DNA of 64,000 bases from the NCBI GenBank assembly GCA_021234155.1, contig JAJEKV010000054.1:1587933-1651932 (forward strand), written 5' to 3'. The notes beneath the pieces are model-generated. The model was not told where the DNA came from and did no database searches. It saw nothing but the letters and a program-made list of their open reading frames with translations. Made by a program: the position numbers and the translations under genes. This stretch comes from Isoetes taiwanensis (taxonomy: Eukaryota > Streptophyta > Lycopodiopsida > Isoetales > Isoetaceae). The number at the start of each line of letters is the position of its first letter. The first letter of the stretch is position 1. Below, piece by piece: positions 47,800 through 58,000 of this stretch.

Positions 47800-49390
47800 T
47801 GTACTTTTTGTATCCAGTTCTCTATGTCGAACCGGGGTTGTTGGTGGGATGTGGCGGAATGCAGTGGGGCACTAATATCTCCTTTTGGTGCTGGTCTGGT
47901 ACTTTCTTCTGGGTGGGTCACAGGCTTGTCCCAGTGGGTTGGTCTAGTGTGTTCAGGAATAGCTTTTAGTTTCCTTACGCCTTCATTAGCAGAGATATAT
48001 TGGATAACAAATATAATAATAAAGTAAGTTGCTTATATTTTCATTTGCGGTTTGAGATGGTTAATACACTGTTGTCTCCGGTTATTTCCTAGTTCAGAGC
48101 AATTGGCCAGCGTGTTTGCTGATGTAGCCTCCATCCTCCTACCTCAATAAGGTCCTTGTCGCCAGTCTGCACTGGAGTCCGACCAATTCAGGCCACTTTT
48201 GTCCTTGGCAAGTCACACCAAAACTACTTGCTTCCACCACGTTTTTTATTCCATCCCAGAGGCACATGCTCCACACCTCAGCAGGTGATTTGGAACCAAG
48301 CCCCCTCCCCTCCACCACCATTTGTAGTTCTGCTTTACAATTGTAGAGTCTTAATTGTAGAGAAACTACAAAACTTTTTAGTCACCCAGGAGATGTCGTG
48401 TAAGAGTGGCTGATTTGATGTGAACTCCTTGCAGTTCCTTGGAGAGGGCATTCCTCCTTTTCATATTGACTAGATTGTCCGGGGCCCTAGCTATGTAAAA
48501 GGACATACAGCTAGCGGGACATTTCCATTAGGAGGAAGATTCCCAACAACAATTCCTTGGTACCTAAATGGTATTCAAAACTATCGGACTCAATTTGCCA
48601 TAGCACAACGTCCCCGTTACGGGCAATATTCTATAGATTCTCTTCCTTTTTACTGCAGGCCGAGTGAGCTCATTATTGTCGTTGGATATTAGATGATTGA
48701 CCCTTGGGGGTACCTTGAATCACTTGCCAAAGGAAGGCATTGATTGTGGAGAGAGATATTTCAAGCTGACATTTCTCCACTTTAGTTTTAAGGTTTATTC
48801 TCCGGGAACACTAGCTCTCCCACTTGATGAAATATTCCGCCATTCTTCAGCTATTGTAATTGACTTCACAAACTTGTTTGCATTTGTATATCTAAGTCTC
48901 TACGACCCATGGGTTTGATCTTCTCTCTATATTGTATTTGGGGTCTCACTGCTTCACACATTCTCAAGTTGTTTTGTCACTCCTTTAAACTGGCAGACAA
49001 TCTTGCTATTAAGTGTCTCCCTTATACAATTATGGTTTTCATCTCTTTACGATCTATTTTTTTCATACCTAAGAGGCCTTGTTTTGTTGTGCATTCCATT
49101 ATTCATCCTGTGGAGAAATTCCTACACTTCAAGTTGCTGATGTCAGCGTGAATAGTTTCTTTATGGCATTCCAAAATGACCAAATTCTACTTCGAGAGGA
49201 GCATTTACATAAGATCAAGAATAATCATGGGACGAGACCATATTGGGGCTTTGCTTATAAAAATGACTGGGCTGATTAATACAAGGATACTTTGAAAAAG
49301 ACTGCATTTTGTGAGGTAATCCATATGATTTGGCTATTCAAGGCTGCTCTTCAATATATTATCTCTAATTCCCCCTTGTTTTCTCTTTTG
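47800..49390. other. No gene recognised; a few protein-like frames
   Basis: Plus-strand frames at 48697-48918 and 49079-49279 have mixed, protein-like composition (for example FMAFQNDQILLREEHLHKI) but no recognisable domain and no splice structure I trust. Confidence 0.25.
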
Positions 49391-49396
49391 CCTTCT

Positions 49397-49968
49397 GCAG
49401 CTATATTTTCCTTATATATGGTTTCATTGGTTTGACACCTATGTAATGGTTGCCAATTTAGAAGAGCAGGATGTCATTTTTGTGGGTGAGGAGAAAGCAA
49501 TAAAAAGGATGAGTACACATGTGTGTAATTGGTGCTGACTATTGATCTGTATTACGGTCGAATCTATCGATGAATTAAATAGGTATCGGAGAGGATCGGA
49601 TCATTGCAGTTTAATGATTTATTTATCAACAGATGGGGTTAGGAGAGGTCTTCTGGATTGATTGCATAGCATTCTCTGAGGTTGATGCTGGTTAGTTGGG
49701 TGCTTCATTTTGTCTGGAGAGAAGGTTTCTTTGTTTGAAAACCTCCGCCGTGAAGGAGGTTGGTTTTAATCCATTCTTCATTGATTCCGGGAAGAAGAGC
49801 TCGGTCTCAATTTATCAGGAGTTCAACTAGATTGGGTAAACCTTTGTATTAGTTTGAATACATAAGTGTCGACATTACCTTAAAGCTTAGTTAAGCGAAT
49901 GGATTCAGTTTTCATAAATTCAATTCAGTTTTTAAGCTTGGTTTATGTAAGATGTTGACAATTTAACA
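49397..49968 (+). repeat. Left LTR of the 49.4-53.4 kb element
   Basis: It shares at least five ordered blocks with 52810-53411, including the identical GGATTGATTGCATAGC (near 49652 here, near 53108 there). The two copies are clearly diverged by substitutions and indels, so the insertion is old. Confidence 0.65.
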
Positions 49969-52809
49969 GTGGTGTCAATTTAGGAAAATTATTCTGGGTT
50001 GCATTGTGGTTAGGTATCTATGCAGTGATTTGGTTTCAGGTTTGGAAAATAAAAATAATTTTCTCATTGGAGGGTTTAATGGTCTTGGAAGAATGGTTCA
50101 AGGAGGTTATTTTGGCTGGAAGATGAGGTGGAGGGTGGGAATATAAACCCTCTCTGAAGGTGCAGTAGAGTCGAGGAAGCTAGTTCTGTGTGTTAGATAG
50201 CAAGATTAGAAGCAAGAGGTGTGCATACCAAGGTTGGACCTAGTATTTTGTTGAGGCATGAACCCTAGCAAATGTGGACATATCTTATAAATAGTATGAA
50301 CAAAATGTATCTGGATGTTTTAGACGGAGGAGACTAAAATTTGTTATTAAAATATGGTAGTGAACATCAGTTTTCTCAAAGTGGAATATTTTTGCTGATC
50401 TGAATCTGTTGGGGCTGGTTGAGTAGATTCAGGTTTGCTTTGACCAGCTGTTTCAAATTATGATATATTTGTGATGGGACAGATATACCAAGGCCGGATG
50501 ATAGAAGTTATGCGAGCAGGCTGGGGCAGGAAAAGATAGTAAGTGAAATGAAGTTCGTTATCCTTGAAATCAGGAAAAGGGTATTAACCAGAAAGACATT
50601 GGTCCATTTAATGCAGTTGTTCAAAATTAGTGAAATCTCTTGCTATAATTTGACGGGGCATAGATTCATATGTCTTCTTATTCGAGCCTAAAATTATAAT
50701 AGGGACGGTGGAGATGTTGAAAGAGGCTCTTTCTCTAGAGAAGGAGAGGCTCAGTCAGGGAGAGGAGGAAGTGGCAGCAGGTAGAAGTCTTTGTATCAAT
50801 ATAACTCAAGAATTACGTAAATGAGGATGACAGGACGGATGATCAAAATTAAAACCTTTTGTTTTATCCACCTACATGGATGAATATTGTATTCTGTTGA
50901 CAATTGTAATTGAGCAGGTGATGGTTAATTCTCTTGATTACTAAGAATAACATATTTCATTGATCTTATAAATGGAGTATTAAGATAGTGTTTGACTTTT
51001 GAAATGAGATTAAAATATTTCCAATGTTTTGTCTCTTCAGTTCTGCAAAATCTCATGTCAATTCATTGACTTGAGGCTACAAACTAAGATTTCAAAGTTA
51101 ATCTTGATAAGTGAACCAATTCTTTACCATGTATTGATCTTTGGGTTCTCAATCAAAGTCTAGTATAAATATAATCGATTTAAATCATTCAACATACATG
51201 ATTCAAGAGTTATTAGATGGTCAGTTATTATTAACTAGCGGATCAGAAATTCTCTTAAATATGGATAATATATGAAGGTAATGTTCTGTCTGGTGATGAT
51301 TTTGGTGATCAAATGTATCTGGATAAATTTCACGCGATGTGATGGAAAGAGCACAATGGCTTAGTAGTCAAATCAGGAGGAGATTGAATCTCATGATAGT
51401 TCAATTTTATCATTATGAATAGAGGTGTTATTAAAAGAATGAGATGGTGAACGGTTTTGATCTTTATGGTCAATAGTAAAATTTAGATCTAAATTTGGAA
51501 AATTCTAACGATCAGTTAATTTGATTAGTGTGCTAAAACAGGTGGTGAATCAGTTATCAGAATCATTGAAAGTCAGTGGGGCGTCATTTTGAGATGAGCC
51601 AGTTAAGTGAATAACAGTAACACAGATTGGGATCAGATCAATGAGATCACTGAAAGATATGATGGGTACAACCATCTGGCGAAAAATGGGTGGCTCAGAT
51701 CAGTGAATCTTAGTATGATGAAATTGGAGAAGGCCTCAGTTGATCATCCTTGATTTCGAGATGCTAGATCTTTAAGCCTAATCAGAATGGTTGAAAACAG
51801 TAGAAGATGGTCTTTAAAGTACATTTAGTAAAATAAAACTTGGTTGAAACAAATGGGTTGTGAAGTCATTAATCTTGATGGTCAAAAGTTCAAACAGTTA
51901 ACAAGGTTTCTAAAGAATGAATATGGTTAATCATTGTTTCCTTCAAACAATTCATCATGGATGTGCATTTTCTAATCTGGAAATATATGAGACATCGGTT
52001 TGAAGGAGAAAATAACGGTTTATGGATTGTTAGCTTCTAAGTTGAATGATACATGGACAAATCATTCGACAAGTTCAATAATGATCATTCTGTGTTCATA
52101 ATGTTTATGGATATTACAATGCGAAATTTCAAGCAGTTTAAGTATAGGCCAGTAGGGGTGAGCAATTTGAGTTGATAGGATCAAAGAAAATGAGCAACTA
52201 AGCTCTGGATGAACATGATAAAGTTCCATTTGAATAGACAGAACTCCTATTATGGCAGATCTGAGATCTGGAAATGGTCACATCAGCCAGAATGTGAAAG
52301 AGGAAATATTCCATATAAGGGAGCTTATTGGATGTTTACTTTGTTCCTTTTTCGTCGGAATCTTTCTTGCGGTGGTTTGAAATGAGGATACAATAACGAT
52401 CGGAAAATGGTTCACGATAAGAATCACGAGATGTCAAGGATCGAAGACGATTTTCAATTGGATAAATAGACCTGCAATTTGGGCGGAGATCATGATGGTG
52501 CCAGGGTTGTCTTTAATGTACCAATATTTGGGGCAAAAATATTAATGTCATATGAGCGAATATACGTCCCTAGGCGCGAAAAGAGTGTGTTTGGTGAAAT
52601 TTGTTGATTGAAATAAATTATACCTCAAATGCGATCCTGATGCGTTTGGGTTGTATTGCTATGAAATCACAGCTGCATCACGAGGTTCAGCATTGGTGCC
52701 ATTACGAGATCTTATTACTAAAAATGATTGTCATGCAATATGGAACTTCACCATCAGCAGTGGTTGTTCAGAATAGCTTCCGAAATCTCGATATCAAAAT
52801 AATATGGCA

Positions 52810-53411
52810 TGAAGGTAGTAGCTATCATGCCATATGGTTCATTAGTTTTGACACCCTATGTATATATAATTTAGTTCATTATGGATAATTTGAAGGATGG
52901 ATTTTTTTTGTTGCATGTAATAGGTGAACAGGAGAAAACAATAAAAGGATGATGCATGTGTACTTGAGGTGAGTATGAGAGAAAACTATTAGCGATCTGT
53001 TATGAGATGAATCTATCATTGAATTAAATCTTTTTGGTATCTTGGTGTGACAGATGGGATCCATTTGGAGTTGTTGTTGCTCCTTGAATGCAAGTTCAGG
53101 AAGGGTCTTTGGATTGATTGCATAGCGACTATATATATTGGAGCCTTTTGTGTGCGGGATTGAAGGCCGGTACTGGGTTTGTTTCGGTGCTTCATTTGTG
53201 CAGAGAGAAGGTTTCACTGTTTAAAGCATCACTTAGGAAGGGAGGTTCGTTTTAAGCATCAACAGTTAAACGGAAGAGGTCTCATTGTCACGGAGATTCA
53301 ACTCGGTCTGGTAAAACCTTTGTATTAGTTTAGATACGTTATGATGATTCTTATAAAAGTTCTGGTCGGTTTTTGAAAGCTTGGTTTTGTAGAATCTTTG
53401 TTGTTACAACA
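52810..53411 (+). repeat. Right LTR of the 49.4-53.4 kb element
   Basis: Partner of the left LTR. A TATA-like ACTATATATATTGG occurs near 53126, within a stretch where the left copy differs. Confidence 0.65.
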
Positions 53412-53599
53412 ATTTTTGACCCATATTCTTGTCTCCCCCTCCCCCCTCCCAAAAAAAAAAACACACCTACGGACAAAATTGAATCAGCCCTTCTAATTTC
53501 CTATTCTGCGTTCTCTTGGAGCCAAGTAGAGATTGATGGCGTATATACATATTATTTGCTGTTTTTGCCACGGTAATCCTTCCCACAAGAGAGAGCTTT

Positions 53600-55280
53600 G
53601 CCACCTTCCACCAATTTGATATTTTACGTAGGCCTCACAATATTTCATCCCATATTTGTGCATTGGCGATGTTAATACTCACTAAATTCCTAACAATTGG
53701 TGTTCACCCTCGGTTGTTCCATGGTAGACTTTCCAAGCATGTGGGATGTAGGTTCTCCATGACCCTGCACTTTGAGCATTTTTCCAATTTATGAGGCATC
53801 CTGACTATTGAGAATGAGGCATATTGATTACAAATTTGTTGAGGGCCATCCATCATTTCAATCCACAGACTGAGACTGTGTCTTGAGGCTTGCGAGGAAT
53901 ATTTGTGAAAGCCTTCTTTATAAAAAGAGATGAGCCAAGGGACAACCTTGCAGTCACCCTTTTATATAAAAATAGAGGCTTCACCAGCCGGAATAAGACT
54001 AAGGTCAGTCGTTAAAGTTTCATGACTCTTTTTGTGAAATATTCCCACAACCTGAAAGCAGGCATTATTTTGTCTGACTCCATCTAATCTTTTGTCCTTG
54101 TGCTGATGAAGTCTAGCTTTGGTGACCCTTTTATCTGTTTTCTAACCGGTGCAAGCCTTCAAATCTTTTGCTACCACATTACTTAGGATACTCACCTGCC
54201 CGGGTAGAAAGCGGGTTAGACTTTGAGATGTCTTAGTAGAATTGGCTTAGCTTCTCGCCATGGCTTTAGCTATTATTTTATATAAGCGGATAAAAAGTGT
54301 GATAGGCCTCCGGTCATTGATTATGCTTGGCTCCTTACACTTGGGTACACCAAGATAATCCCTTGATCGTGGGCTTAAATTTTCAACATGATACGTATAT
54401 ATGAAGGCATCATACACATGATCCATTCCCAATTGTATTGGTAGCCATATTCTATAGAATTCCGTTCATTCCTAGACGCCTTGTTTATTTTTGTCGATTA
54501 AAAGGTGGCGTATTGCGGATCCTCAATGAGAGGGAAGACTTAGGAAATCTCTTCCACATTTTGTTTCCCAATATAGTCGCGAGGACTTTTACAGAATGGG
54601 CTCTCCATAAGTATCTTGGAAGGCAGTTGTGTTTCCCAAAGAGGCGAAATTGTTTATATAAGTACCTTTTGAGATCTCTTAGAGCTTTGAGAATGAGAAT
54701 GGATGAAAGTGTGAGCGACCTTTTTTTTTCCTTTAGTTGTCTTGAAGTACTTGGTACATTTATAAGCTATTTGGCGGTCAATCATTTTACTTTTATTTTC
54801 AACTATCTTTACTTCTTCAAGTATTTGTATTTTGGTCTAGGATCCTTCTCCTCTTTCAGTCATTGGGGTCCAATGTTACGAGTGAGTGGAGGCGGCAATA
54901 AGGTTGTCTAGCTCTCCCTCTCCCTTCGTGCTTTATCTCTGACTTTTTAGAAAGGTCTTTTTACTCTGCGGGCCTTGGTATCCATCCTTGAACCATCTAA
55001 AAAGCGAATGTCATATATTTTTGCAAGCCTCCACAAATTACAGTTCGTTCGGATATCTTGTGAGTTTGAAGCTTTTAAAAGTTCTAATCATGGGTTACAG
55101 GTAGACTCCTCACATGTGGATTATGATCTGAGATAGCATTCTTCAGTTGGTTAGATCTATGGAGGTTGGGAAGGATGGACAATGCCAAGTCATTGATGTA
55201 GCATCTGTCATGCCTTGCATATGTCCTTCCATATCCCACCCAACCATTACACCATGTATACCCCTTAATCTCCATCTAAT
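53600..55280 (-). pseudogene. Decayed L1-like LINE: endonuclease end, linker and RT start, minus strand
   Basis: Reading leftward, the frame at 55084-55275 gives GYTWCNGWVGYGRTYARHDR, then INDLALSILPN and AISDHNPHV. That is the end of a LINE endonuclease, with T-W, a D-R pair and the catalytic S-D-H. A long broken linker follows. Near 54470 a G-M-N-G-I-L piece resembles the P-G-x-D-G-I entry to RT. The frame at 54247-54432 ends RRPITLFIRLYKIIAKAMAR, the standard R-P-I-T-L-L ... Y-K-I-I-A-K segment. Near 54190-54210 another frame reads LPGQVSILSNVVAK, like the P-G-R-x-I-x-D-N block. No catalytic D or YADD box was found to the left. It differs in wording from the LINEs at 9-12 and 17-19 kb and groups with the L1-like remnants. 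Confidence 0.7.
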
Positions 55281-55329
55281 TCAATGAAGCCATTATCTTC
55301 TAAAAGTTTACATCACTGAGATAATCAGC

Positions 55330-55830
55330 AGGCTACACATGGACTTGCACCCAGCAGATGAACCAAAGACAAATTCTTGGAGAAAGCGGCGCAACGAGCA
55401 ATACGTCCCGTGGGCATGGTCTTATTGATCCATGGGCATGGTCTTATTGATTAGATAGAGCAAAGCTTGATGATCCACAAGAACTTGGTTTTCCATCAGG
55501 AAGATAATGCATGGGCCTTTTTGAGAAGATGAGTCAAAGCGCTTCTGTTAGTGGCACGAATATTTTTTCTGCGGGGTTAGGTTTCTGCTCGCATAGCGAA
55601 TCGATTTGTCATTGCGAATCATATTCCTGGGAAAGAACACCAATAGCAAAAAGCTGAAACATCCATGAACATGAAATGGTTTATACATTGAGGTGGAACA
55701 AAACGAAGGAGGAGCTTGGAAGTGCATGAGAACCTTTAATTTTTTGAAGGCATGCACGAGGGATCGCTTCGCCCGTGGATTATCATCAGTGAGTTTATGA
55801 ATAGGATCCGCAATGGCGGCCCCTAGTCGA
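55330..55830 (-). pseudogene. Ty3/gypsy polyprotein fragment (end of RT and RNase H), minus strand
   Basis: Reading leftward across three frames: ADPIHKLTDDN and HAFKKLKVLMH (the F-x-x-L-K segment after RT), KPFHVHG (usually D-A-S follows; here it is damaged), RNDKSIRYASRNLTPQKKYS (the Y-A-S-R-x-L ... Y RNase H signature) and then NQVLVDHQALLYLINKTMP (the T-D-H-x-x-L-x-Y-L-L signature). A 22-base phrase with GGGCATGGTCTTATTGAT is duplicated in tandem near 55413-55455 and breaks the frame. Downstream integrase is missing, and the fragment ends abruptly near 55830 where a plus-strand LTR-like sequence starts. Confidence 0.72.
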
Positions 55831-56370
55831 TGTGTGTGTTAGTCTGTCACGTCACAGTACGGGGACTATTCATCACCACAGCCGGACCAGGTCAAGGCCA
55901 AGGATCCTGATCGGTGTAGGTCGGTCGTCAAAGGCCCAGTGATGGGGCAAGCCCCTTGAGACCCTGTGACCCACAGGCACGAGGTCGAGGCGGACAAGTG
56001 GCGGGTCCTCAGCGGTGGTGTGGTAACCCGGGCACCTCAAGAGCCTGCTTGACTGCATTCCTGCGTCAGGCCTCCTTCTAAGTCGACGAGATCGGCGGGT
56101 ATCTATATTGGGCAAGGGAATGGTGCTATATATATATAGGAGTAGAGCCAGCAACTATGTTGGGCAAAGGCCATTGTCTTATATATATGAGTAGAGCTGG
56201 CATTCACGAGGCTAAGACAGGTTTTGGTCTTATCTCCTTAGAACCTCTGGAGTTTGAGGAGCTCATATATCATCATTGATGTATCAAAGAGTTTTGTTCT
56301 CATCATAGTGTTCTTATTGTTTTCTTTTGTTTTTCTCTTTTCTCCCTTTTCCTTTGTTTCTTTTACACCG
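55831..56370 (+). mobile_element. LTR-like segment with a duplicated TATA region
   Basis: The segment starts TGTGTGTGTTAG next to the gypsy fragment and contains two copies of a 52 bp unit beginning TATATTGGGCAAGG (56104) and TATGTTGGGCAAAGG (56156). Each has its own TATATATA run followed by AGTAGAGC. A T-rich leader-like stretch follows and ends near TTTTACACCGATCTGGTAAC. A partner LTR was not found. The TG start, paired core-promoter-like sites and gag-like frames downstream suggest a plus-strand LTR; the primer site match (TGGTA) is weak. Confidence 0.4.
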
Positions 56371-56429
56371 ATCTGGTAACCACTACGAATTCTCTGTTTG
56401 ATCCACTGATTCCTCATAGAAGGGGCATC

Positions 56430-57360
56430 TTGCGGGAAGTTCAAACCAGGACCCCAAACAACATCGCCGCATTTCTTGGTCACGATTTCTTTTCCTTCCT
56501 TCTTCTACTATACTTGGGAGGCTTTCACCCCAGGAGCTTCTTAGCCCAGGCAAGGCGTCTGGGATGGGCGCCATCAACGTGCTGCCCAATTTTGCTCGAG
56601 ATATGTATATTGGTTATGATATTGAGGAGGCCATATTCGCTCCACAGGCTCAGTAAGGCGCCACCTACTCCTGTTCACTCTGTTCAAAACCTCCCACGTG
56701 TAAACATTGTTCCACAGCCTCAGTCACACATCCTTTTATTCGTACCCCTCCGACTTATTTCCTCTCAGTACTACATTCATATCTCCTCTGGTCATACTCC
56801 TGCTTCCTGTATCATCTCCCACGGAGGGCGGTTATCCCCATGTCTCTTTGGTCCTCCCAGTTCAGATATATCCCCAATCCCCTTCTTTTCACTGACTCCT
56901 TTGGGTTGCTCAACAAATCTCAAACCTACGAACAAAGCTCTCAAGGACCATCTCCGGATCTCCTTTTCAAGACTCTCAGGTTTTTCTTGCCCCTTTGCAA
57001 CACCATCCAAGGACTATGCATTTGTACCACCTCATTATGTGCCTCCTCCTACTCAGTAGCTCTATGCATGAGTCGAGTCACAATCTTCTTTCGAGACTCT
57101 CAATGCCCTATTCCACTTTTAGGCGGTACTAAAGGCAAAACATTGGATGAAAGTGCTCAAACACACATGGAAGAATTTGAGAGGCTCACGGCTGTCCTAA
57201 ATGGTCACGCTCAACCTCGATTGGAAGTTCCATATCTTTTTCGACTGTTAAGTGGATCCCCTCATGTCAGCTGTCGCATGGCAAACAAAAGCCATTGGAA
57301 ACAAAACTGGTTGAGGCAGAGATGCTTTCCTTTCTCATTTAGCATTTCCCACTGAGATGA
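56430..57360 (+). pseudogene. Gag-like proline-rich frames downstream of the LTR-like segment
   Basis: Three overlapping plus-strand frames share a patchily readable protein. One gives MGAINVLPNFARDMYIGYDI with EEAIFAPQAQ after it (about 56560-56660). Another continues with LPRVNIVPQPQSH and several P/S/Y-rich pieces (GPPSSDISPIP, FVPPHYVPPP). A third gives GKTLDESAQTHMEEFERL near 57140. A proline/glutamine-rich N-terminal part followed by a helical segment fits a retrotransposon Gag, but no zinc knuckle or protease was found. The position after an LTR-like segment supports the reading. An unrelated decayed host gene is possible. Confidence 0.35.
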
Positions 57361-57479
57361 TGATCAACCTCAAAGCAACTCGTGATCTTGGCCAAAGAGC
57401 CCGCAGATGCGACCAGGGATTTCTGCGGATCGTCTCCACATCTTCCTCGTAAACCTACAAGAATGGGGGCTGATTGTCA

Positions 57480-58000
57480 GCATAACCAAAATTTTGACAC
57501 TAAGTAGACCTTCAATATCCTTAAATTGGTCAAAATCCACGACACTATACTAGGCGTCATCATTAATCCTTTGGGGTGACCACCAAATTAATCAGATTTG
57601 AGCCAAAAGGTTCGACACTAATAGAGTTTTCCTACAAAGCAGCTTTGTGTTGTGACAAATTGGCATCACATATAATAGTAACGATAGAATATCAACAAGC
57701 ATTATGTTGCGGTTCTACTATAGTTTGTGACAAAGGTTACATCAAGTTTAGTTATTATTTTTACAGCACCAAAAACAACTTTTGATGACAAACTTTGAAA
57801 CCCTCTTTATGTATGAAACTATAGTATTAAGCATTGTGTTGAGATGGAATATGGTTTATGACAAGCTTGCGTCAACACCATTAGTTGTCCAATGAAATAT
57901 GTTGACTTTTAATTATGTGTGTCAAAATTACACCAAAATTATACTTTAAAGGGGCACTAGTTGTGTAATAGTATCAACTTGTGACGAGCACAATATGATT
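57480..58000. repeat. Dispersed GACACTA and TTGTGACAAA-type motifs
   Basis: GACACTA occurs three times (about 57497, 57541, 57613). TTGTGACAAA or close variants occur near 57649, 57724, 57850 and 57972, often followed by T-x-x-CATCA. Two longer related phrases begin GCATTATGTTG (57700) and GCATTGTGTTG (57832). This looks like the subterminal repeat zone of a DNA transposon, but no terminal inverted repeat was found. Confidence 0.35.

Larger units (their letters stand above)
49397..53411 (+). mobile_element. Probable LTR retrotransposon with degenerate LTRs and no readable coding region
   Basis: Two direct repeats, about 49397-49968 and 52810-53411, share ordered blocks: GGTTTGACACC/TTTTGACACCC, GAGAAAGCAATAAAAAGG/GAGAAAACAATAAAAGG, GGATTGATTGCATAGC, GTGCTTCATTTTG/GTGCTTCATTTGTG with GAGAGAAGGTTTC, and AACCTTTGTATTAGTTT. 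The left copy ends AATTTAACA and is followed by GTGGTGTCAATTT, which is weakly like the TGGTATCAGAGC primer-binding site. The right copy ends GTTACAACA. The 2.8 kb between them has stops in all frames and no protease, integrase or RT motif. It may be a non-autonomous element or a very old copia-like one. Orientation comes only from the possible primer site, and exact LTR starts are uncertain. Confidence 0.65.
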
